Shown one piece after another: positions 61,115 to 64,000 of a DNA stretch of 64,000 bases. Source of the DNA: Streptomyces caelestis (GTDB taxonomy: Bacteria > Actinomycetota > Actinomycetes > Streptomycetales > Streptomycetaceae). A model generated the notes under the pieces. It was not told where the DNA came from and made no database searches. It saw only the letters and a list, made by a program, of their open reading frames with translations. The translations under genes and the position numbers were made by a program. Position 1 is the stretch's first letter. Each line of letters starts with the position of its first letter. The DNA lies in contig NZ_JACHNE010000001.1 of assembly GCF_014205255.1 (NCBI RefSeq), positions 8,308,001 through 8,372,000 on the forward strand, in the 5' to 3' direction.

Positions 61115-62074
61115 ATGGACCGTCCCACGGCACTCGTCCCACGCCACTACCTCGCGGTGGGCCACGGCCCCGAGGACGTGGTCGCCGACCCACGCGGCCG
61201 CGTGCTGACCGGCCTGGCGGACGGCCGCATCCTGCGCGTGGACGGCGCGGGGGACCCGGTGACCGCACGTACCGAGGTGATCGCCGAAACCGACGGCCGG
61301 CCGCTCGGACTCGAACTCCTCCCGGACGGCGACCTGCTGGTGTGCGACGCCGAACGCGGACTGCTGCGCGTCGACACCGGTGACGGCACGGTCCGCGTCC
61401 TCGCCGACGCGGTGGCGGGGGAGCGGCTGCGGTTCGCCAGCAACGTCGTGTCCCTCTCCGACGGCAGCGTGTACGTCACCGTCTCCAGCCGCCGCCATCC
61501 CCTGGATCACTGGATCGGCGACATCGTCGAACACACCGGGACGGGACGGCTGCTGCGCCTCGCACCCGGCGCGGGCACCCCCGAGGTGGTGCTGGACGGC
61601 CTCCAGTTCGCCAACGGGCTCGCCGCCGCAGCCGACGAGTCGTTCCTCGTCGTCGCCGAGACCGGCGCCCGCCGCCTCACCCGCTACCGGCTCACCGGTC
61701 CCGAGGCCGGCCGCAGCGAGCTCTTCGCCGAGAACCTCCCGGGCATGCCCGACAACCTCTGGCGCGGCGCGCCGGGCGGACCGATCTGGGTCGCACTGAC
61801 CGGACCCCATGTCCCCGCCCTCGACCTGCTCCACCGCGGCACACCCGCGCTCCGCCGCGCCGCCGCCCGCGTGGCCGTACGCGCCCCCTTCCGCCCCACC
61901 GGCACCATCGCCGTCCTGGCCTTCGACGACGAGGGCCGCGTCGTCCACCACCTCGCCCGCCGCCACTCCGGCTACCGCATGGTCACCAGCGTCTGCGAAG
62001 CGGACGGGCACCTGGTCCTGGGCAGCCTCTGGGAGCCGGGCGTGGCGGTCTGCGAGCCGCCCGCCCCGACATGA
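61115..62074 (+). CDS. SMP-30/gluconolactonase/strictosidine synthase-like beta-propeller
   Basis: A 319-residue beta-propeller. GPEDVVADPRGRVLTGLADG, LGLELLPDGDLLVCDAERGL, FANGLAAAADESFLVVAETG and GMPDNLWRGAPGG are the repeating blades typical of the SMP-30/Str_synth group, which includes lactonases. No signal peptide. Start at ATG 61115 has GAAGGA upstream; a GTG at 61097 is possible. Its substrate is unknown. Confidence 0.82.
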   Translation: MDRPTALVPRHYLAVGHGPEDVVADPRGRVLTGLADGRILRVDGAGDPVTARTEVIAETDGRPLGLELLPDGDLLVCDAERGLLRVDTGDGTVRVLADAVAGERLRFASNVVSLSDGSVYVTVSSRRHPLDHWIGDIVEHTGTGRLLRLAPGAGTPEVVLDGLQFANGLAAAADESFLVVAETGARRLTRYRLTGPEAGRSELFAENLPGMPDNLWRGAPGGPIWVALTGPHVPALDLLHRGTPALRRAAARVAVRAPFRPTGTIAVLAFDDEGRVVHHLARRHSGYRMVTSVCEADGHLVLGSLWEPGVAVCEPPAPT

Positions 62075-62087
62075 CGCCGGCTCGTCA

Positions 62088-62109
62088 CCGGGGTTAACCT
62101 GAACCCCGG
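62088..62109. terminator. Hairpin before the crcB operon
   Basis: CCGGGGTT and AACCCCGG pair perfectly around a 6-base loop. It is a likely terminator of the SMP-30-like gene. The space up to 62243 lacks the conserved fluoride-riboswitch sequence. Confidence 0.6.
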
Positions 62110-62243
62110 CCGCGGCACCTCTCGCGGCGCGGCGGTGGGGCCCGCCGTACCCGAACCGCGGCACGGACGCCGCCAACGGTCCCTACTTGCGACGGCACGC
62201 GCCCGCACGACCCCGGGCCCCGGCGAGTAGGAGACGTACGACC

Positions 62244-62705
62244 ATGACGGCCCCCGAGGCGGAAAGCCTCCGCATCCAGCCCTCCGTCCCGTATCCGCCC
62301 GCCTGGCGTGCCCAGGGACCGGTCGTCGCGGTGGTGGCGCTCGGCGGGGGAGCGGGGGCCGCCGCCCGGTACGCGGCGTCCCTGTGGTGGCCTTCGCAGG
62401 CGGGCGGCTTTCCCTGGACGACCTTCTGGGTCAACGTCGCCGGCTGTGCCGTGATCGGCGTGTTCATGGTGGTCATCACCGAGTTCCGGCCCGCCCACCG
62501 GCTGGTCCGCCCCTTCTTCGGCACCGGCGTCCTCGGGGGTTTCACGACCTTCTCGACCTACGCCGTCGACATCCAGAAGCTGGCCGGCAGCGGCCACCTC
62601 CGCACCGGCCTGGCCTACCTCGCCGCGACCCCGCTCGCGGCGCTCACGGCGGTGTGGCTCGCGGCCTGGTCGACCCGCCGCGCCCTGAAGCGGAGGCAGC
62701 CATGA
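62244..62705 (+). CDS. crcB: Fluoride channel subunit CrcB/Fluc (first)
   Basis: A 153-residue Fluc protein with four membrane helices. GGGAGAAARYAAS, TFWVNVAGCAVIGVFMV and FGTGVLGGFTTFSTYAVD carry the conserved Arg, Asn and FSTY phenylalanine-box residues. Fluc channels export fluoride as dimers; actinomycetes often have two genes forming a heterodimer. The ATG at 62244 has AGGAG before it. The N-terminal 25 residues are a soluble extension. Confidence 0.93.
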   Translation: MTAPEAESLRIQPSVPYPPAWRAQGPVVAVVALGGGAGAAARYAASLWWPSQAGGFPWTTFWVNVAGCAVIGVFMVVITEFRPAHRLVRPFFGTGVLGGFTTFSTYAVDIQKLAGSGHLRTGLAYLAATPLAALTAVWLAAWSTRRALKRRQP

Positions 62706-63106
62706 CACGGCTGACCGGCAGGGCGCTGCGCCTGACCGTCTTCGTCGGGGAGAACGACACCTGGCATCACAAGCCCCTCTACTCGGAGATCGTCCACCGG
62801 GCCCACGCGGCGGGCCTCGCGGGCGCCAGCGTCTTCCGGGGCGTCGAGGGCTTCGGCGCCTCCTCGCTGATCCACACCTCGCGGCTGCTGTCCCTGAGCG
62901 AGGACCTGCCGGTCGCCGTCGTGATCGTCGACACCGAGCCACGGGTCCGGGCCTTCCTGCCCCAGCTCGACGACCTCGTCACCGAGGGATTGGTGACCCT
63001 CGACGAATGCGAGACCATCCTCCCCCAGTCTCGGCTTCGTTCGACCGGGGGTACCCCCACCACCGCCCGGGAGGACACCCCCGGGCGAAACGGACGCGAA
63101 GGGTAA
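62702..63106 (+). CDS. DUF190 (PII-like) protein of the fluoride cluster
   Basis: A 134-residue protein with the PII-like DUF190 fold: LRLTVFVGENDTWHHKPLYS, HRAHAAGLAGASVFRGVEGF and LPVAVVIVDTEPRVRAFLPQ. It overlaps the first crcB by ATGA and lies just before the second, so it is probably a regulator or accessory of fluoride export. The last 27 residues do not fit the family; they come from a hairpin repeat (63022-63060), so the native C-terminus was probably near CETIL. Confidence 0.85.
   Translation: MTRLTGRALRLTVFVGENDTWHHKPLYSEIVHRAHAAGLAGASVFRGVEGFGASSLIHTSRLLSLSEDLPVAVVIVDTEPRVRAFLPQLDDLVTEGLVTLDECETILPQSRLRSTGGTPTTAREDTPGRNGREG
63022..63060 (+). repeat. Streptomyces-type hairpin repeat inside DUF190
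   Basis: CCCCC at 63022-63026 can pair with GGGGG at 63047-63051, which itself is half of the palindrome GGGGGTACCCCC (63047-63058). I recall this CAGTCTCGGCTTCG...CGGGGGTACCCCC pattern as a repeat scattered through Streptomyces genomes; not checked here. It extends the DUF190 reading frame. Confidence 0.6.
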
Positions 63107-63115
63107 GAGGTCGTT

Positions 63116-63481
63116 GTGAACTGGCTGCTGGTCGTCGGGGGCGCGATGGTCGGCGCGCCGCTGCGCTACCTCACCGACCGCGCCGTGCAGTCCCGGCACG
63201 ACTCCGTCTTCCCCTGGGGCACCTTCGCGGTGAACGTCGCCGGCTGCCTGGTCCTCGGCCTGCTCACCGGAGCGGCGGCCGCCGGCGCCGCGGGGTCCCA
63301 CCTCCAGCTTCTGCTGGGCACCGGCCTGTGCGGGGCCCTGACGACGTACTCCACGTTCTCCTACGAGACGTTGCGGCTGGTGGAGACGGGGGCCCGCGGC
63401 TATGCCGTCCTCAATGTGACGGCGAGCCTGGCGGCCGGGCTGGCGGCGGCGTTCGCGGGGGTCGCGCTCGCCGGAGGGTGA
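63116..63481 (+). CDS. crcB: Fluoride channel subunit CrcB/Fluc (second)
   Basis: A 121-residue Fluc protein with four membrane helices (GGAMVGAPLRYLTDRA, GTFAVNVAGCLVLGLL, GTGLCGALTTYSTFSYE). It diverges clearly from the first CrcB, as expected for a heterodimer partner. GTG start with AAGAGG before it, nine bases after DUF190. Confidence 0.93.
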   Translation: MNWLLVVGGAMVGAPLRYLTDRAVQSRHDSVFPWGTFAVNVAGCLVLGLLTGAAAAGAAGSHLQLLLGTGLCGALTTYSTFSYETLRLVETGARGYAVLNVTASLAAGLAAAFAGVALAGG

Positions 63482-63554
63482 GACCGGCTCTCGCCCGGGT
63501 GTAGTAGGACTGGCCCCCTCCGGACCCGCCTCTTCCCGCACAGAACTGGATCCC

Positions 63555-64000
63555 ATGAGCGTCATCAACGTCGGTCAGGCCGTCGTCCTCGGAGCCGTCG
63601 AGGGGGTGACCGAGTTCCTGCCCGTCTCCTCCACCGGCCATCTGAAGATCGTCGAGGGGCTCATGGACATCCCCGTCGACGACAATGCCGTGATCGGATT
63701 CTCGGCCGTCATCCAGGTCGGCGCGATCGCCGCGGTGCTCGTGTACTTCTTCGGGGACATCGTGCGGATCGTCTCCGCATGGGGGCGGGGTCTGGTCGAC
63801 CGCGAGGAGCGCCACCACCACGACTACAAGTTCGCCTGGTGGGTCATCTGCGCGACCGTCCCGATCGTCGCCGTCGGACTCGCCGCCAAGCCGCTCATCG
63901 AGGGCCCGCTCGCCTCGCTGTGGGTGGTGGCCGGCTCGCTGATCGTCGGCAGCGGGGTGATGTGGGCGGCGGACCAGATGGGCCGGCACAAGCGGGGCGA
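63555..64000 (+). CDS. uppP: Undecaprenyl-diphosphatase UppP/BacA, partial
   Basis: The first 148 residues of a membrane enzyme that recycles undecaprenyl diphosphate for cell-wall synthesis. The signature GAVEGVTEFLPVSSTGHL (about 13-30) holds the catalytic Glu and Ser region, followed by IQVGAIAAVLVYFF. The gene runs off the right end; about half of the protein and the PGxSRSG motif lie outside. Confidence 0.95.
   Translation, partial: MSVINVGQAVVLGAVEGVTEFLPVSSTGHLKIVEGLMDIPVDDNAVIGFSAVIQVGAIAAVLVYFFGDIVRIVSAWGRGLVDREERHHHDYKFAWWVICATVPIVAVGLAAKPLIEGPLASLWVVAGSLIVGSGVMWAADQMGRHKRG

Noticed and set aside
62110..62243. Fluoride riboswitch before crcB
   Set aside because: The conserved GGxGATGG start and the CTGATG/GCCTCCTAC-type ends are not present.

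Overview
The window is high-GC actinobacterial DNA, almost certainly from a Streptomyces chromosome. The evidence is the very strong G/C bias at third codon positions, GTG starts, ATGA/GTGA stop-start overlaps inside operons, one rare TTA codon, and gene families typical of soil actinomycetes. No rRNA, tRNA, CRISPR array, insertion sequence or prophage was recognised. The last gene (uppP) runs off the right end. The hydrogenase structural genes that the left-hand genes would serve are not in the window.

Layout. (1) 1-8.8 kb holds [NiFe]-hydrogenase maturation: two small plus-strand genes and hypA converge on a minus-strand operon read hypX, protease, hypB, hypF, hypC, hypD, hypE. (2) 9.0-11.8 kb holds a decayed LacI gene, an IclR regulator and a SpoIIE-type phosphatase. 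(3) 11.8-17.1 kb is a phenylacetate unit: paaK is divergent from paaABCDE, and the gap carries two related palindromes that look like PaaR sites. (4) 17.1-25.0 kb has a ricin-type remnant, a PucR regulator and a divergent operon of GabT-like aminotransferase, a fused FAD/4Fe-4S dehydrogenase and a GabD-like dehydrogenase. (5) 25.0-27.5 kb has a broken class V aminotransferase and two tandem paralogous IclR genes, each with its own copy of the same operator. (6) 27.6-40.6 kb is a 12-gene plus-strand catabolic operon: two flavin amine/amino-acid oxidases, two AstE/AspA-type deacylases, a PotABCD-like importer, a class III aminotransferase, an aldehyde dehydrogenase, an aldo/keto reductase and a HAD hydrolase. 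Its substrate cannot be named, and it is the best candidate here for an undescribed pathway.

(7) 40.7-42.7 kb is a metal P-type ATPase behind an ArsR/SmtB-like palindrome. (8) 42.7-49.4 kb is a minus-strand sugar operon (MFS, GH35, GH35-like, LacI) with a perfect 18-bp palindrome at its head. (9) 49.5-52.5 kb is a mixed stretch: phosphotransferase-fold protein, a deleted maltokinase-cap gene, an S51-type peptidase with a TTA codon, SseB-like and MarR. (10) 52.5-60.6 kb is a beta-1,4-galactan utilisation locus: LacI, two permeases and a binding protein, divergent from GH42 beta-galactosidase and secreted GH53 endo-galactanase. (11) 60.8-64 kb has an ArsR-type regulator, an SMP-30-like protein, a crcB-DUF190-crcB fluoride-export set and the start of uppP.

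How the genes work together. HypA/B, HypC/D/E/F and HypX would build and insert the Ni-Fe(CN)2CO cofactor, and the protease would finish the large subunit. Phenylacetate is activated by PaaK and epoxidised by PaaABCE with PaaD as maturation factor. The GabT/GabD pair could feed amino acids from the neighbouring unknown operon into succinate. In the galactan locus, GH53 cuts outside the cell, the ABC importer takes up oligosaccharides (its ATPase is not here, and Streptomyces often shares MsiK), and GH42 finishes them inside.
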